Source: Hymenobacter citatus
GTDB lineage: Bacteria; Bacteroidota; Bacteroidia; Cytophagales; Hymenobacteraceae
Direction: 5' to 3'
Assembly: GCF_014333615.1 (NCBI RefSeq)
Contig: NZ_JACSCY010000001.1
Span: 492,975 to 556,974 of the forward strand
Length of the DNA: 64,000 nt
Part shown: positions 8,242 through 20,543 of the stretch, piece by piece
How the letters are laid out: the number at the start of each line of letters is the position of its first letter
Position numbering within the stretch: position 1 is the stretch's first letter
Position numbers and translations under genes: made by a program
The notes under the pieces: model-generated
Databases searched by the model: none
What the model saw: only the letters and a program-made list of their open reading frames with translations
What the model was told of the DNA's origin: nothing

Positions 8242-10095
8242 CTACCCCACAAAGTTGTGCCCTTGCTGCTGCTTGCCGCTGTGGCGCTCATCCAGGTCGC
8301 GGTTGAGCTGGAACGCGGCGCTGATAAGGGCCAGGTGGGTGAAGGCCTGCGGGTAGTTGCCAATCTGCTCACCGGCCGACCCAATCTGCTCGGAGTATAA
8401 GCCCAGCGGACTCGCAAAGCCGAGCAGCTTCTCAAACAGCAAGGTAGCCTTATCCAAATCACCCGCCCGCGACAGGTTCTCAATGTACCAGAACGAGCAC
8501 ATCGTGAAGGTGCCTTCTTCGCCCTCCAAGCCATCGGAGGCGCCCCCGCCCACGTGGTAGCGGTACATCAAGGAGTCGATGACCAGCTCTTTTTCGAGGG
8601 CACGCATGGTAGACTGCCAGCGCGGCTCGGCGGGGCTGAACATGCGCACCAGCGGTAGCAGCAGCACGGTAGCATCCAGTACATCACCGCCTTTGTACTG
8701 CACGAAAGCTTGTTTTTCCTCGCTCCAGTAGTTGTCAAACACCTCTTTGTAAATCTCGTCGCGCACCTTGTACCACTTTTCCAACGGGGCCGGAAACGAG
8801 CGGTCGTTGGCAATCTGAATGCCACGGTCCAGCGCCACCCAGCACATCATCTTGGCCGAGATAAACTGCCGCTCCTCGTCGCGCACCTCCCACATGCCGT
8901 GGTCATCTTCCTGCCAGTTTTCCGCCACAAAATCCACCAGCCGCGCTACGTGCTTCCAGAAGTCGTAGGTGATGGCGCCGCCGTATTTGTTGTAGAGATA
9001 AATGGTATCCAGCAGCTCGCCGTAGATATCGAGCTGAAACTGCTGCGCCGCGCCGTTGCCAATGCGTACCGGGCGGGAGTCGCGGTAGCCAGCCAAGTGT
9101 GACAGCTCCTTTTCTGGCAAGTCAGTGGAGCCATCTACGGCATACATCAGCTGCAAATCGGCGGCGTCTTGCAGCTGGTTGCAGCGGTCCATAATCCAGT
9201 GTAAAAAAGCCTTTGACTCGGTGGTAAAGCCCAGTCGCAGAAACGCATACATAGTGAAGGCCGCGTCGCGAATCCAGGTGAAGCGGTAGTCCCAGTTGCG
9301 GGCACCACCTACGCATTCGGGCAGGCCGAAAGTGGCGGCGGCCACCGTGGAGCCAAATTGCAGCGAGGTCAGCAGCTTGAGCGTGATGGCGGAGCGCAAC
9401 ACCGTTTCGCGCCAACGGCCAATATAAGTGCTGCTTTCAATCCACTCGCGCCAGTATGTGAGTGTATCCTGGAAAGCGCCTTCGGTGTAGTGCGCCAGGT
9501 CGCGGGCAATAAAAGAAGGGTCGTCAGCGGGCGTGGCTTCAATCACAAAATTGGCTGTGTCACCCGCCGTCAGCGTCCAGGTGCCGGTTGCATCGCCGGC
9601 TTTAGTGGGCTGTAATGGCCGGTCGCCGAGCAGACGAAACTGAAAGTCCTTCTCGCCGGTGCTGCGGAAAAGCAAATCATTCTCCTGCTGCACCAACTCG
9701 TGCGACGCGCGAGCATAGTCGAAACGGGGGCAGCAGTGCATGGTAAACGTCAAGCTGCCCTTGATAACGCGCACCATCCGCACCACAGCGCAGTTCTGGC
9801 GGTGGTGCTTCACAGGCATGAAATCCGTCAGTTCGGCAATGCCGCCCTTGGAGTAAAAGCGCGTCAGTAGGATGCCGGTATTGGGTAGATAAAGCTGTTT
9901 GGATTGCACCCCCTCATCGGCGGGCGCCAGGGACCAATAGCCACCTTTCTCGGCATCTAGCAACGCCGCAAAGATGGTAGGGGAGTCGAAGCGGGTGAAA
10001 GGCAGGTAATCTATTGAGCCTTTGTTGGATACCAATGCAACTGTGTGCAGGTTACCAACCAGGCCATAATCTTCTAAGGGAGTAGCTTGCGTCAT
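8242..10095 (-). CDS. Glycoside hydrolase family 15 protein (glucoamylase/trehalase-like)
   Basis: Encodes 617 aa, the usual length for bacterial GH15 proteins of this type. The N-terminal beta-sandwich begins with [20 protein letters not shown]. The (alpha/alpha)6 barrel carries the hallmark [18 protein letters not shown], [20 protein letters not shown] and the C-terminal [20 protein letters not shown], which holds a likely catalytic Glu. It hydrolyses alpha-glucosidic bonds; in this subgroup trehalose or short alpha-glucans are the usual substrates, and the sequence alone cannot decide. No signal peptide is seen, so it is cytoplasmic. It stands alone, with no trehalose-synthesis genes beside it. 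Confidence 0.92.
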   Translation of the reverse strand: MTQATPLEDYGLVGNLHTVALVSNKGSIDYLPFTRFDSPTIFAALLDAEKGGYWSLAPADEGVQSKQLYLPNTGILLTRFYSKGGIAELTDFMPVKHHRQNCAVVRMVRVIKGSLTFTMHCCPRFDYARASHELVQQENDLLFRSTGEKDFQFRLLGDRPLQPTKAGDATGTWTLTAGDTANFVIEATPADDPSFIARDLAHYTEGAFQDTLTYWREWIESSTYIGRWRETVLRSAITLKLLTSLQFGSTVAAATFGLPECVGGARNWDYRFTWIRDAAFTMYAFLRLGFTTESKAFLHWIMDRCNQLQDAADLQLMYAVDGSTDLPEKELSHLAGYRDSRPVRIGNGAAQQFQLDIYGELLDTIYLYNKYGGAITYDFWKHVARLVDFVAENWQEDDHGMWEVRDEERQFISAKMMCWVALDRGIQIANDRSFPAPLEKWYKVRDEIYKEVFDNYWSEEKQAFVQYKGGDVLDATVLLLPLVRMFSPAEPRWQSTMRALEKELVIDSLMYRYHVGGGASDGLEGEEGTFTMCSFWYIENLSRAGDLDKATLLFEKLLGFASPLGLYSEQIGSAGEQIGNYPQAFTHLALISAAFQLNRDLDERHSGKQQQGHNFVG

Positions 10096-10208
10096 AAAGG
10101 AGGTAGGTACACGAGTGTGTAGTACCCTATCAACGCAAAAGGACTACCGACAGCCGAGGGAGACGCGAATTTTGTAGGTTGAAAGGAGGAGCAAAAACTT
10201 CCATAAAT

Positions 10209-10249
10209 CGTTCCGCAGCTTGCAGGACTCATCCTCAAGCCGCGGAACG
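10209..10249 (-). terminator. Imperfect hairpin after the 118-aa gene
   Basis: CGTTCCGC pairs with GCGGAACG, extended by an AGCTT/AAG pairing, just past the stop of the gene at 10263. A weak T-rich stretch follows on the minus strand. Confidence 0.4.
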
Positions 10250-10262
10250 GTGTGCGCCTCGT

Positions 10263-10619
10263 TTACTTGGAGTTAGCCGCTTTTTCCAGGGCTTGTTCCA
10301 GCTCGTCGGCGGCCTTTTCAATGTCGTGGTAGCCTTGCTGGGCGGCGTGCTCCTTGGCCGCTAGTAGGCCGTCGCGGTGCACGGTTTTGAAGTCGCCGTA
10401 CGGGAATTTGTAGCGGCCTTTGGTGTCCTCGCCCATGCTGGTGTCTACACCGAGGTGCCACTTGGCATACTCTTCCATTTCGTGCTGGTCGATAAACTTG
10501 TTTTCGGCGGCCGTATCGGGGTTGTGCTGACTCCAGTGGCCGGAGTCGTTCTTGATCTTGCCGTCTTTGATCAGCTGCTTGGCGAAGGTCACGGCCTTCT
10601 GGTTTACTTTGATGCTCAT
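10263..10619 (-). CDS. Conserved hypothetical protein, 118 aa
   Basis: A small soluble charged protein rich in Lys, Glu, Asp and Ala. It begins [20 protein letters not shown], contains [20 protein letters not shown] in the middle and ends in an amphipathic helix ([14 protein letters not shown]). No signal peptide or membrane segment is seen. I recall similar small proteins in several bacterial genomes but know no defined function. It diverges from lepA across a 198-bp region that must hold both promoters. Confidence 0.7.
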   Translation of the reverse strand: MSIKVNQKAVTFAKQLIKDGKIKNDSGHWSQHNPDTAAENKFIDQHEMEEYAKWHLGVDTSMGEDTKGRYKFPYGDFKTVHRDGLLAAKEHAAQQGYHDIEKAADELEQALEKAANSK

Positions 10620-10767
10620 GGCGGTGGAGGGGGTAGTAAAATGAAACGAAGCCTACCCCTGCCGGGGCTGGTGACTGACGGTAGGGTAGGGCTTTCTTTA
10701 AACGAATGGGTTACCTGGCGCGTTTTGGACGAGCTTAAACGCCGCACGGCACTTGCGCCGGCAGCTA

Positions 10768-10800
10768 GCTTTTGCGGGCCGGTTTGCGTAACTTCGCGGT
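10768..10800 (+). promoter_or_regulatory. Candidate lepA promoter region
   Basis: A TAACTTCG box at 10789-10796 is one mismatch from the Bacteroidota -7 consensus TAnnTTTG and is about 20 bases upstream of the proposed GTG start. A TTTTG at 10770-10774 is present, but its spacing (14) is short for a -33 element. Confidence 0.3.
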
Positions 10801-10817
10801 TGCAAAAACCGCCTCTA

Positions 10818-12605
<1,788 letters not shown>

Positions 12606-12611
12606 TGCATA

Positions 12612-12645
12612 AAAGCGCGGCTCCGGAAACGGGCCGCGCTTTTTG
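12612..12645 (+). terminator. Terminator of lepA
   Basis: The stem AAAGCGCGGC/GCCGCGCTTT is followed by a T-run, immediately after the lepA stop. Confidence 0.85.
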
Positions 12646-12711
12646 CTGGCCCTTTGTTTTTTCACCTCATACACTTCTTGACACGGCGTTGTATGATTAC
12701 ACATTCATCCC

Positions 12712-12891
12712 ATGTCTGAGAACATCACCAAGAACTGCAAAAGTCAGGAGCAACTGGAAAAAATTATCAAAGGCCAGGAGCGTAAGTTCCGGTGGCGCGA
12801 CGATTGGCCCGCTATGGAAAAATCTCTGACGGAAGCCGGCAACGCTGCCATTGCGGCCCACGAAAACAAAGCCAAAACCGACCAAGAGTAA
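12712..12891 (+). CDS. Small charged protein, 59 aa
   Basis: An ORF from ATG 12712 to TAA 12891 encodes a lysine/glutamate-rich peptide beginning MSENITKNCKSQEQLEKI, with FRWRDDWPAMEKSLTEAGNA in the middle. It ends 12 bases before folD and in the same direction, so it is likely the first gene of a folD transcript. No domain is recognised. The frame, base composition and tight spacing to folD support coding. Confidence 0.6.
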   Translation: MSENITKNCKSQEQLEKIIKGQERKFRWRDDWPAMEKSLTEAGNAAIAAHENKAKTDQE

Positions 12892-12903
12892 ACCCGCATC
12901 AAT

Positions 12904-13815
12904 ATGACCCCAGCCCCCGAAGCTGCTACCTACCACCTCATCGACGGCAAGAAAACCGCTGAGGACATCAAAGTTGAAATTGCCGCCGAAGTAGAGCAGC
13001 TAAAAGCTGCCAGCCAGAAAGTGCCGCACTTGGCAGCCATTCTCGTCGGCCACGACGGTGGTTCCGAAACCTACGTGCGCAACAAAGTGCTGGCCTGCGA
13101 GCGGGTAGGCTACGGCAGCACGCTGCTGCGCTACGAGGACACCATCACCGAAGCGGAGCTGCTGGCGAAGGTGGAGGAGCTGAACCAGGACCCCGAAATC
13201 GACGGCTTTATTGTGCAGCTTCCCCTGCCCAAGCACATCAACGCCGAAAAGGTGATTGAGGCCGTGCGGCCCGAAAAGGACGTGGACGGTTTCCACCCCA
13301 TGAACCTGGGTCGCATGGTGGCCGGGCTGCCCGCCCTGCTACCCGCTACCCCCTCGGGCATTGTGGAGCTGCTGAAGCGATACGGCATCAAAACCAGTGG
13401 TAAGCATTGTGTGGTAATTGGACGTTCCAACATTGTAGGTACGCCGGTTAGTATATTGCTGGCTAAGAATTTAGAGCCTGGCAACTGCACCGTTACTTTA
13501 TGCCACTCGCGCACGGCTAACCTTGTGGAAATTACCCGCCAGGCTGATATCATAGTAGCGGCGCTGGGTCGGCCGGAGTTCGTGACGGGTGACATGGTGA
13601 AACCCGGCGCGGTAGTCATTGACGTGGGCACCACGCGAGTAGAGGATGCCAGCCGCAAGTCGGGCTTCGTGCTGAAGGGCGACGTGAATTTTGCGGAGGT
13701 AGCCCCACAGGCCAGCTACATCACGCCAGTACCGGGCGGAGTAGGCCCCATGACCATCGCTATGTTGCTGCTCAACACGCTGCGCGCTGCTAAGGGCGAA
13801 GTGTATCCGCGCTAG
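12904..13815 (+). CDS. folD: Bifunctional methylenetetrahydrofolate dehydrogenase/cyclohydrolase
   Basis: Encodes 303 aa. It converts 5,10-methylene-THF to 10-formyl-THF in two steps, supplying one-carbon units for purines and formyl-Met-tRNA. Recognisable motifs are the substrate loop around [14 protein letters not shown] (about residues 48-61, with the catalytic Lys), [13 protein letters not shown], and [12 protein letters not shown]. The Rossmann site is [12 protein letters not shown], and the C-terminal signature is [15 protein letters not shown]. It follows the 59-aa gene by 12 bp. A GC-rich hairpin lies downstream. Confidence 0.96.
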   Translation: MTPAPEAATYHLIDGKKTAEDIKVEIAAEVEQLKAASQKVPHLAAILVGHDGGSETYVRNKVLACERVGYGSTLLRYEDTITEAELLAKVEELNQDPEIDGFIVQLPLPKHINAEKVIEAVRPEKDVDGFHPMNLGRMVAGLPALLPATPSGIVELLKRYGIKTSGKHCVVIGRSNIVGTPVSILLAKNLEPGNCTVTLCHSRTANLVEITRQADIIVAALGRPEFVTGDMVKPGAVVIDVGTTRVEDASRKSGFVLKGDVNFAEVAPQASYITPVPGGVGPMTIAMLLLNTLRAAKGEVYPR

Positions 13816-13825
13816 AATGTCAGAA

Positions 13826-13850
13826 CCAAACCGCCGTTTTCGCGGTTTGG
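13826..13850 (+). terminator. Hairpin after folD
   Basis: A nine-base perfect stem CCAAACCGC/GCGGTTTGG with a seven-base loop begins 11 bases past the folD stop. There is no T-run. Confidence 0.5.
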
Positions 13851-13952
13851 AGCTTGAATAGTATCTTTAAAGTCGGGCTTTAGGCAGGGTTTTTGGGTGC
13901 CGTGGTACCCAGCGCCTTTCCTAAGGCCCGATTACCTTTTTTGCTGACTGTC

Positions 13953-14603
13953 TTGTTACACCAACTACCCGTTGCAACCGGCCCGGTGGCCGATAGCGTA
14001 GGGGCGGCCACGCTGCCCCTAATGGAGCATTTCTACACCATTCAGGGCGAAGGCTACAACACCGGCCGCGCTGCCTACTTCCTCCGCCTGGGCGGCTGCG
14101 ACGTGGGCTGCGTGTGGTGCGACGTGAAGGAGTCTTGGGATGCCGAGGCGCACCCCCGCGTGGCCATTGCCGATATGGTAGCCGCCGTCACGTCCTACCC
14201 CGGCCGCAACGCTGTGATTACTGGCGGCGAGCCTCTTATGCACGACCTCACCCAGCTCACCAGCGCGCTGAAAGAAGCTGGCTGCCAGACTTGGATTGAA
14301 ACTTCTGGCGCCTACCCACTCTCTGGTCAGTGGGACTGGATCTGCGTATCGCCCAAGAAATTTAAAGCGCCGCTACTTCAAGTACTGGCTGAGGCCCACG
14401 AGCTTAAAGTGGTAGTTTTCAATAAGTCGGATTTTAAGTGGGCTGAAGAGCACGCCGCGCAGGTAGGAGACAATTGCCGCTTGTACCTGCAACCCGAGTG
14501 GAGCAAAGCCGCCGCCATGACGCCTCTTATTATTGACTACGTGAAGGCCAATCCGCGCTGGCAGGTGTCGTTGCAAACGCATAAGTACCTCGATATTCCT
14601 TAG
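13953..14603 (+). CDS. queE: 7-carboxy-7-deazaguanine synthase (radical SAM)
   Basis: QueE makes 7-carboxy-7-deazaguanine from 6-carboxytetrahydropterin in queuosine synthesis. The QueE cluster motif is GGCDVGCVWCDVKESWD, preceded by FYTIQGEGYNTGRAAYF; ITGGEPLMHD and SPKKFK complete the family pattern. The start is uncertain. ATG 14022 (MEHFYTIQ) gives only 193 aa and clips a segment normally present (LPLMEHFY). TTG 13953 gives 216 aa, closer to the expected length. The frame reaches ATG 13893. No other queuosine genes are adjacent. Confidence 0.9.
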   Translation: MLHQLPVATGPVADSVGAATLPLMEHFYTIQGEGYNTGRAAYFLRLGGCDVGCVWCDVKESWDAEAHPRVAIADMVAAVTSYPGRNAVITGGEPLMHDLTQLTSALKEAGCQTWIETSGAYPLSGQWDWICVSPKKFKAPLLQVLAEAHELKVVVFNKSDFKWAEEHAAQVGDNCRLYLQPEWSKAAAMTPLIIDYVKANPRWQVSLQTHKYLDIP

Positions 14604-14637
14604 CCGATCTTCCTTCTGGCCTACCCTTTCTCCACCC

Positions 14638-16584
14638 ATGCGCTTCTCCTTTCCTGCTTCATTGTTGGCGTTTGTGCTGGCGCTGCCTCTGTCAAGTTCT
14701 GCGCAGGTAACCTTGGCCACTACCAATACCAAAGCGCGCGGCCTGTGGGATAAGGCGCAGCAGCAAGCCAAAGCCCGCGATTTCGATAAGGCGCTGGAAA
14801 CGCTGCAAGTGCTCAACGACAAGTTCCCTTCCTTGGGCGAGCCGTATGTGCTGCGCGGCTCTCTGTTGAAGGCCATGGGCGAAAACCAGGGCGCTTACGA
14901 AGCTTACCGCGACGGGTTGAGCAAGCTGCCAGTGGCTGCAGGACAAGCCAACAATTACTTCATGCTGGGCGAACTGGCCCTGAGCCTAGGCGATTATAAA
15001 ACCGCAGCTGATGGCTATACCAAGTATCTGAAGGTAGGGCCGAAGGGCCAACGCAATACAACACGTGCGCAGCAGCAGTTGCTTAACTGCGAATTTGCGC
15101 TGAAGGCTATGGCCAACCCCACTGGCAAGCAGCCCGAGCGCCTTGGCGAGCCGCTGAATACCTTTTACTTTCAGTATTTCCCAGTATTAACGGCCGACAA
15201 CCGCTTTTTGGTGTTCACGGCCCGGGCTAGCGCATCAGATGATAGTTTTGAGGATATCCTGATTTCAAAGCAGAGCAAGGATGGGGCGCTAAGTGAGCCG
15301 GTATCAATATCATCGGCTATCAATACGCCTTATAATGAGGGGGCAGCTACGATTTCCGGGGATGGCAAAACGCTGGTATTCACCTCCTGCGACCGGCCCG
15401 GCTCCGTGGGTTCCTGCGACTTATATATATCACGACGCACAGGCAACACCTGGAGTAAGCCTCAGAACATGGGCCGCAGCGTCAACTCGCCTTACTGGGA
15501 CTCCCAGGCCTCGCTTTCGGCCGATGGACGCACCCTCTACTTCACCTCCGACCGACGCGGCGGCCTAGGCAAGGAAGACATTTATGTAACCACGCAGCAG
15601 GAAGACGGCACCTGGAGCCCCGCCCGCAACCTGGGCGCCCCTGTAAACACGCCAGGGCAGGATATGGCGCCGTTTATTCACGCCTCGGGTACCACGCTCT
15701 ACTACGTGACCGATGGCCTGGTTGGCATGGGCGGCTTGGATGTATTCCGGAGCGCTGTGCAGCCTGATGGCAAATGGGGCGTACCGCAGAACTTGGGCTA
15801 CCCACTCAATACCTTCGAAAACGAAGCGTCGCTGTTTATCTCTTCCGATAACCGTCGGGGCTTTTGCTCCCGCTCGCGCACCTCCGAGCCGGGCGTCACC
15901 AAAGTGCGCAACCGCCCGGTAGAGCTCTACAGCTTCGAAGTACCGCAGGCCGTGCAGGCACAGGAAACCAGCACCTACACGCAGGGTAGGGTGTTTGATG
16001 CCGTCACGAAAAAGCCACTGAAGGCCGACGTGCAGCTCTACGACATCAACACCGACCAGCTCACGCAGTACGTCACCTCCGACCCCGAACAGGGAGACTA
16101 CACGGTGGTGCTGAACGAGGGTAGGCAGTACGCCATGTACGCCGTGGCCGACAAATACTTGATGAAGAGTCTGAGCTTCGACTACACTGATAAGCACAGC
16201 TTCGACCCGCTCACGCTCGATATCTACCTGGAGCCCGTGCGGGCCGGGCGCACTATTGTGCTCAATAACTTGTTTTTTGATACCAATAAGTACGAGCTAA
16301 AGCCTAAGTCGCGCACCGAGTTAAACCGGCTGATTCAGTTTATGCAGCAGTACCAAGAGGTTCAGGTGGAGATTTCCGGGCATACCGATGACGTAGGCGC
16401 CGATGCCGACAACATGGTGCTCTCGCAAAACCGCGCGAAGGCCGTATATAATTACCTGAGTGAACACGGCGTAAAGGCCAGCCGACTGCGCTTCAAAGGC
16501 TACGGTGAAACCCGTCCGCTGGTCGCCAATGATTCGGAGGCGCACCGTCAGCAAAACCGACGTATTGAGTTCCGGCTTTTATAG
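14638..16584 (+). CDS. PorE-like OmpA family protein (TPR, PD40, CarboxypepD_reg, OmpA)
   Basis: Encodes 648 aa. Domain order is a signal peptide (1-22); TPR-like helices (about 30-150); PD40/WD40-like propeller repeats (about 175-430, with NTPYNEGAATISGDGKTLVF and SADGRTLYFTSDRRGGLGKE); a CarboxypepD_reg module (about 445-530); and a C-terminal OmpA peptidoglycan-binding domain (about 540-648, with EISGHTDDVGADADN, LSQNRAKAVYNYL and QQNRRIEFRL). This is the architecture of PorE, the periplasmic type IX secretion component that binds peptidoglycan. Other OmpA/PD40 proteins of unknown function share it, so PorE identity is an inference. It starts 34 bp after queE and ends at a strong terminator. 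Confidence 0.85.
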   Translation: MRFSFPASLLAFVLALPLSSSAQVTLATTNTKARGLWDKAQQQAKARDFDKALETLQVLNDKFPSLGEPYVLRGSLLKAMGENQGAYEAYRDGLSKLPVAAGQANNYFMLGELALSLGDYKTAADGYTKYLKVGPKGQRNTTRAQQQLLNCEFALKAMANPTGKQPERLGEPLNTFYFQYFPVLTADNRFLVFTARASASDDSFEDILISKQSKDGALSEPVSISSAINTPYNEGAATISGDGKTLVFTSCDRPGSVGSCDLYISRRTGNTWSKPQNMGRSVNSPYWDSQASLSADGRTLYFTSDRRGGLGKEDIYVTTQQEDGTWSPARNLGAPVNTPGQDMAPFIHASGTTLYYVTDGLVGMGGLDVFRSAVQPDGKWGVPQNLGYPLNTFENEASLFISSDNRRGFCSRSRTSEPGVTKVRNRPVELYSFEVPQAVQAQETSTYTQGRVFDAVTKKPLKADVQLYDINTDQLTQYVTSDPEQGDYTVVLNEGRQYAMYAVADKYLMKSLSFDYTDKHSFDPLTLDIYLEPVRAGRTIVLNNLFFDTNKYELKPKSRTELNRLIQFMQQYQEVQVEISGHTDDVGADADNMVLSQNRAKAVYNYLSEHGVKASRLRFKGYGETRPLVANDSEAHRQQNRRIEFRLL

Positions 16585-16607
16585 CCTGTCGTACATCATC
16601 CAACATC

Positions 16608-16640
16608 AAAGCCAATAGCATTCGCTATTGGCTTTTTTTA
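16608..16640 (+). terminator. Terminator of the PorE-like gene
   Basis: The perfect stem AAAGCCAATAGC/GCTATTGGCTTT has a four-base loop and a T7 run. Confidence 0.9.
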
Positions 16641-16884
16641 TGATTGTAGTATTCCTTTTTTCGGCACTAAACAGCTGCCTGGGAATAAGTCTGTTATATA
16701 AGTTTAGTGCAAGTTATCAGTTATTTAAATACTACAAAATCTTTTTTAAGTTAAAGTTCTGTTGATACGTTTGTATCGTTCCGCAAGGCTTTTACCTCCC
16801 TGTAAATAGGATTTAGTCAGCCACGACACAACGGAACACACTAGTTGCAGTCATTAACTTTCCACTCTTCTATTTATCACGAGC
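16641..16884. other. AT-rich leader region before the 123-aa gene
   Basis: No ORF or RNA gene is recognised. The stretch is AT-rich, unlike most gaps here. A TTTG (16770-16773) followed after 19 bases by TACC (16793-16796) is a half-match to a Bacteroidota promoter. That would leave a 5' leader of about 80 bases. Confidence 0.35.
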
Positions 16885-17256
16885 ATGAAAAAAGCATACC
16901 TGACCGCCTTCTTATTAGTAGGAATGTATTCGAGTAGTCTAGCTAAAGGCAACTATCAAGAGCCAGATGAAAAAGCCACCATCCAGCAGCGGGCAGTGGT
17001 ACTTACGCGAGCTATGGCCACCAAAATGCGCCTTGATGAGGGGCAGTATTTAAAGCTCAAGCAACTGAACGTTCGGTGGCTTACGGAGATGGAAGCGCTT
17101 AAGCAGGAGGGTAGCGCCACTGTGTCGGCGCTAGATGAAAACGCTTCAGCTATGCAAGCGCAGTATGAGAGCGAGATGTTGGCTCTTCTATATCCCGCAC
17201 AACAACAGATCTACCGCCACCTCGAAAATACCCGCATGGCTTTTCGCGCTGAGTAG
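16885..17256 (+). CDS. Small exported helical protein (family member 1)
   Basis: Encodes 123 aa with a signal peptide (about 1-20, MKKAYLTAFLLVGMYSSSLA). The mature part is helical. It shares a pattern with the proteins at 17584-17946 and 43645-44049: a helix with LTRAMATKMRL, then DEGQYLKLKQLN, an acidic/charged stretch, and a C-terminal QAQYESEMLALLYPAQQQIY. Length and layout recall Spy/CpxP-type periplasmic chaperones, but no LTxxQ motif is certain. It sits in an AT-rich surround with long untranslated leaders. Function is unknown; it may be an envelope-stress or chaperone-like protein. Confidence 0.75.
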   Translation: MKKAYLTAFLLVGMYSSSLAKGNYQEPDEKATIQQRAVVLTRAMATKMRLDEGQYLKLKQLNVRWLTEMEALKQEGSATVSALDENASAMQAQYESEMLALLYPAQQQIYRHLENTRMAFRAE

Positions 17257-17583
17257 CTTTTCGAAGCTGAAAGACAATAAATCTGCCTTCGCCTTTTTGC
17301 CGGTGCAATGCAATTATTCTTTCCTTCTGTTCCTCACGACTCAAAACTGAGTAATGCAAAAACAAATAGGAATGCAGCTTATGATTAGTTAAGTACTACT
17401 TAGTAGAAAAATATAATAAGGTTATGTTGCACTTTATTAATAAATAGTATTATATTCGATTATAATTATGTTTTGCCTCACTAGCCGGCTTGGGTATCGC
17501 CAATGCTACCGCTAGTTGACTTTTTCCATTGTCTTACTACTGTAACGCAGTTCATCTTTCCACCTTCTACCTCACTATCAACC
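17257..17583. other. AT-rich gap between two paralogous small genes
   Basis: No ORF or RNA gene is recognised in these 327 bases. A strongly AT-rich core (about 17380-17475) contains TA-rich blocks that could hold the promoter of the 120-aa gene. No clear terminator follows the upstream gene. Confidence 0.4.
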
Positions 17584-17946
17584 ATGAAAACGAAATCCTA
17601 CCTTCTGCTCGCCGTATTCGCTCTGTTCAGCACAACTTCCGTAGTAGCCGGTGGTCCTGGCGATTCGCCGCTGGCTGCTCGCGCCAAGACCATGACCCAG
17701 CAGATTGCGGCTAAAACGCACCTCAACGAAGGCCAGTATCTAAAAGTGAAGCAGCTGAACCTACAAATGCTGACGGCTGTAGAGAGCCTGAAAAAGCAGC
17801 GCAGCCTAGACGCAGAAGCGGCTGACAAGCAGATGGCCGAAATCCAGGACCATTACGAGTGGGATTTGGCCGCCATCCTCTGGCCCCGCCAGATGGTTGC
17901 CTATAAGGAAGCCAAAGCGTCGATGACTGCCGTGAATTTACGTTAA
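17584..17946 (+). CDS. Small exported helical protein (family member 2)
   Basis: Encodes 120 aa from ATG 17584; the frame is open 27 codons further upstream, but MKTKSYLLLAVFALFST is a clean signal peptide, ending about residue 22. The mature helix pattern is TMTQQIAAKTHLNEGQYLKV, then KQLNLQMLTAVESLKKQ and QMAEIQDHYEWDLAAILWPRQ. It is a paralogue of the genes at 16885-17256 (same strand, 327 bp upstream) and 43645-44049. The two adjacent copies look like a tandem duplication that has diverged. A terminator shared with convergent gltA lies downstream. The product is periplasmic; function unknown. Confidence 0.75.
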   Translation: MKTKSYLLLAVFALFSTTSVVAGGPGDSPLAARAKTMTQQIAAKTHLNEGQYLKVKQLNLQMLTAVESLKKQRSLDAEAADKQMAEIQDHYEWDLAAILWPRQMVAYKEAKASMTAVNLR

Positions 17947-17988
17947 GCGCCTGCTTATAGCTATAACCGTTACTTCGTAGAACACACG

Positions 17989-18018
17989 AAAAAAGCCCGC
18001 TGTAAAGCGGGCTTTTTG
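17989..18018. terminator. Bidirectional terminator between the small gene and gltA
   Basis: The perfect stem AAAAAGCCCGCT/AGCGGGCTTTTT has T-runs in both directions between convergent genes. Confidence 0.85.
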
Positions 18019-18038
18019 TATCAATGGGGTAGGGCAGC

Positions 18039-19328
<1,290 letters not shown>

Positions 19329-19581
19329 AAGTAGTGGTTAGAGGTGGGTTCCGGGGCGAAGCTAAAGAATTACCGGTAAGCAGGAAAGATTAGCGGCCAA
19401 TTGTCTGCTATACTACAAACACAGACGTTGTGTTGTTCAGGCAGAAAGCAAAGGAAAACTAAACCAGAAAGAGAAGCAGTAGTAAGGAGCACCATCTGAT
19501 GCTCTGTTACTGGTGTCGCGCCGATTAAATTAGGCGTAACGCCAGGGTGCCAACCTGCGTCTCTACTACGAAACACCGCGC

Positions 19582-20478
19582 ATGAAATACAACCAACTCG
19601 GAAAATCCGACTTGCAAGCCAGCGAAATCAGCTACGGCTGCATGTCTTTGCAAGACGACCACGCCGCCAACGCCCGCCTGCTGCACCAGGCCTTCGACCA
19701 GGGCATCAACTACTTTGATACCGCCGACCTCTACCAAAAGGGTGAAAATGAAATCTCGGTCGGTAAAGCTTTTAAAGGGCGGCGCTCCAACGTGCTGCTA
19801 GCCACGAAAGTCGGCAACCAGCTGCTGCCCGACGGTAGCACCGCCTGGAATGCCAGCAAAGCCTACATCCTACAGGCCGTAGAGCAAAGCCTGCGCCGCC
19901 TGCAAACCGACTACATAGACCTTTACCAACTCCACGGCGGTACCCTCGACGACCCCATCGACGATACCATTGCAGCCTTCGAGCAGCTGCAACAAGAAGG
20001 AAAAATCCGTTACTACGGCATTTCGTCTATTCGCCCCAACGTCATCCGTGAGTACATGCAGCGGTCTACTATGGTGAGCGTGATGACCCAATACAGCCTC
20101 CTCGACCGTCGGCCGGAAGAGGAAACCCTGAAGCTGCTACACGAGCATTCTATTAGTGTGCTGGTGCGCGGCAGCTACGCGCAGGGGCTGCTATTGGGGA
20201 AGCCCGCGAAAGAGTACCTGGGGTATTCGGCGGAAGAAGTAAGCGGTATGGCCGCTGCCGTGCGCACCACAGCCGACGAACTGCACGCAGCACCGGCGCA
20301 AGTAGCTGCGCGGTTTGTATTGGATACGCCGGGAGTAGCCTCGGCTGTTGTGGGCATCCGAACGGCGGAGCAGTTGGCAGAGGCGCTACGCATAGAAGCG
20401 TTTGCCAGCCTACCCAGCCAAGCACGGCAAACGCTGGAGCTGGTGCTAAAAAGCAAGCAATACGAGCAGCACCGATAA
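19582..20478 (+). CDS. Aldo/keto reductase
   Basis: Encodes 298 aa. AKR-fold landmarks are GKSDLQASEISYGCMSL; NYFDTADLYQKGENE, with the catalytic Asp and Tyr; LLATKVG, with the catalytic Lys; and YIDLYQLHGG, where His completes the tetrad. The C-terminal NADPH-binding part has VVGIRTAEQLAEAL. It is a soluble NADPH-dependent reductase; substrate cannot be told. It stands alone, with a bidirectional terminator separating it from the glp regulator. Confidence 0.93.
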   Translation: MKYNQLGKSDLQASEISYGCMSLQDDHAANARLLHQAFDQGINYFDTADLYQKGENEISVGKAFKGRRSNVLLATKVGNQLLPDGSTAWNASKAYILQAVEQSLRRLQTDYIDLYQLHGGTLDDPIDDTIAAFEQLQQEGKIRYYGISSIRPNVIREYMQRSTMVSVMTQYSLLDRRPEEETLKLLHEHSISVLVRGSYAQGLLLGKPAKEYLGYSAEEVSGMAAAVRTTADELHAAPAQVAARFVLDTPGVASAVVGIRTAEQLAEALRIEAFASLPSQARQTLELVLKSKQYEQHR

Positions 20479-20482
20479 ACGA

Positions 20483-20525
20483 GTATCCCCATCAGGGCCT
20501 GAAGCTCTGATGGGGATACTTCTTT
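20483..20525. terminator. Bidirectional hairpin between aldo/keto reductase and glp regulator
   Basis: The perfect 13-bp stem GTATCCCCATCAG/CTGATGGGGATAC has an 11-base loop and a downstream T-rich tract on the plus strand. Confidence 0.75.
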
Positions 20526-20543
20526 TTGGTTGCTTTAGATTGT

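Noticed and set aside
10377..10817. Upstream extension of lepA.
   Set aside because: It overlaps the divergent 118-aa gene on the other strand, and GTG 10818 gives the exact EF4 start and length.
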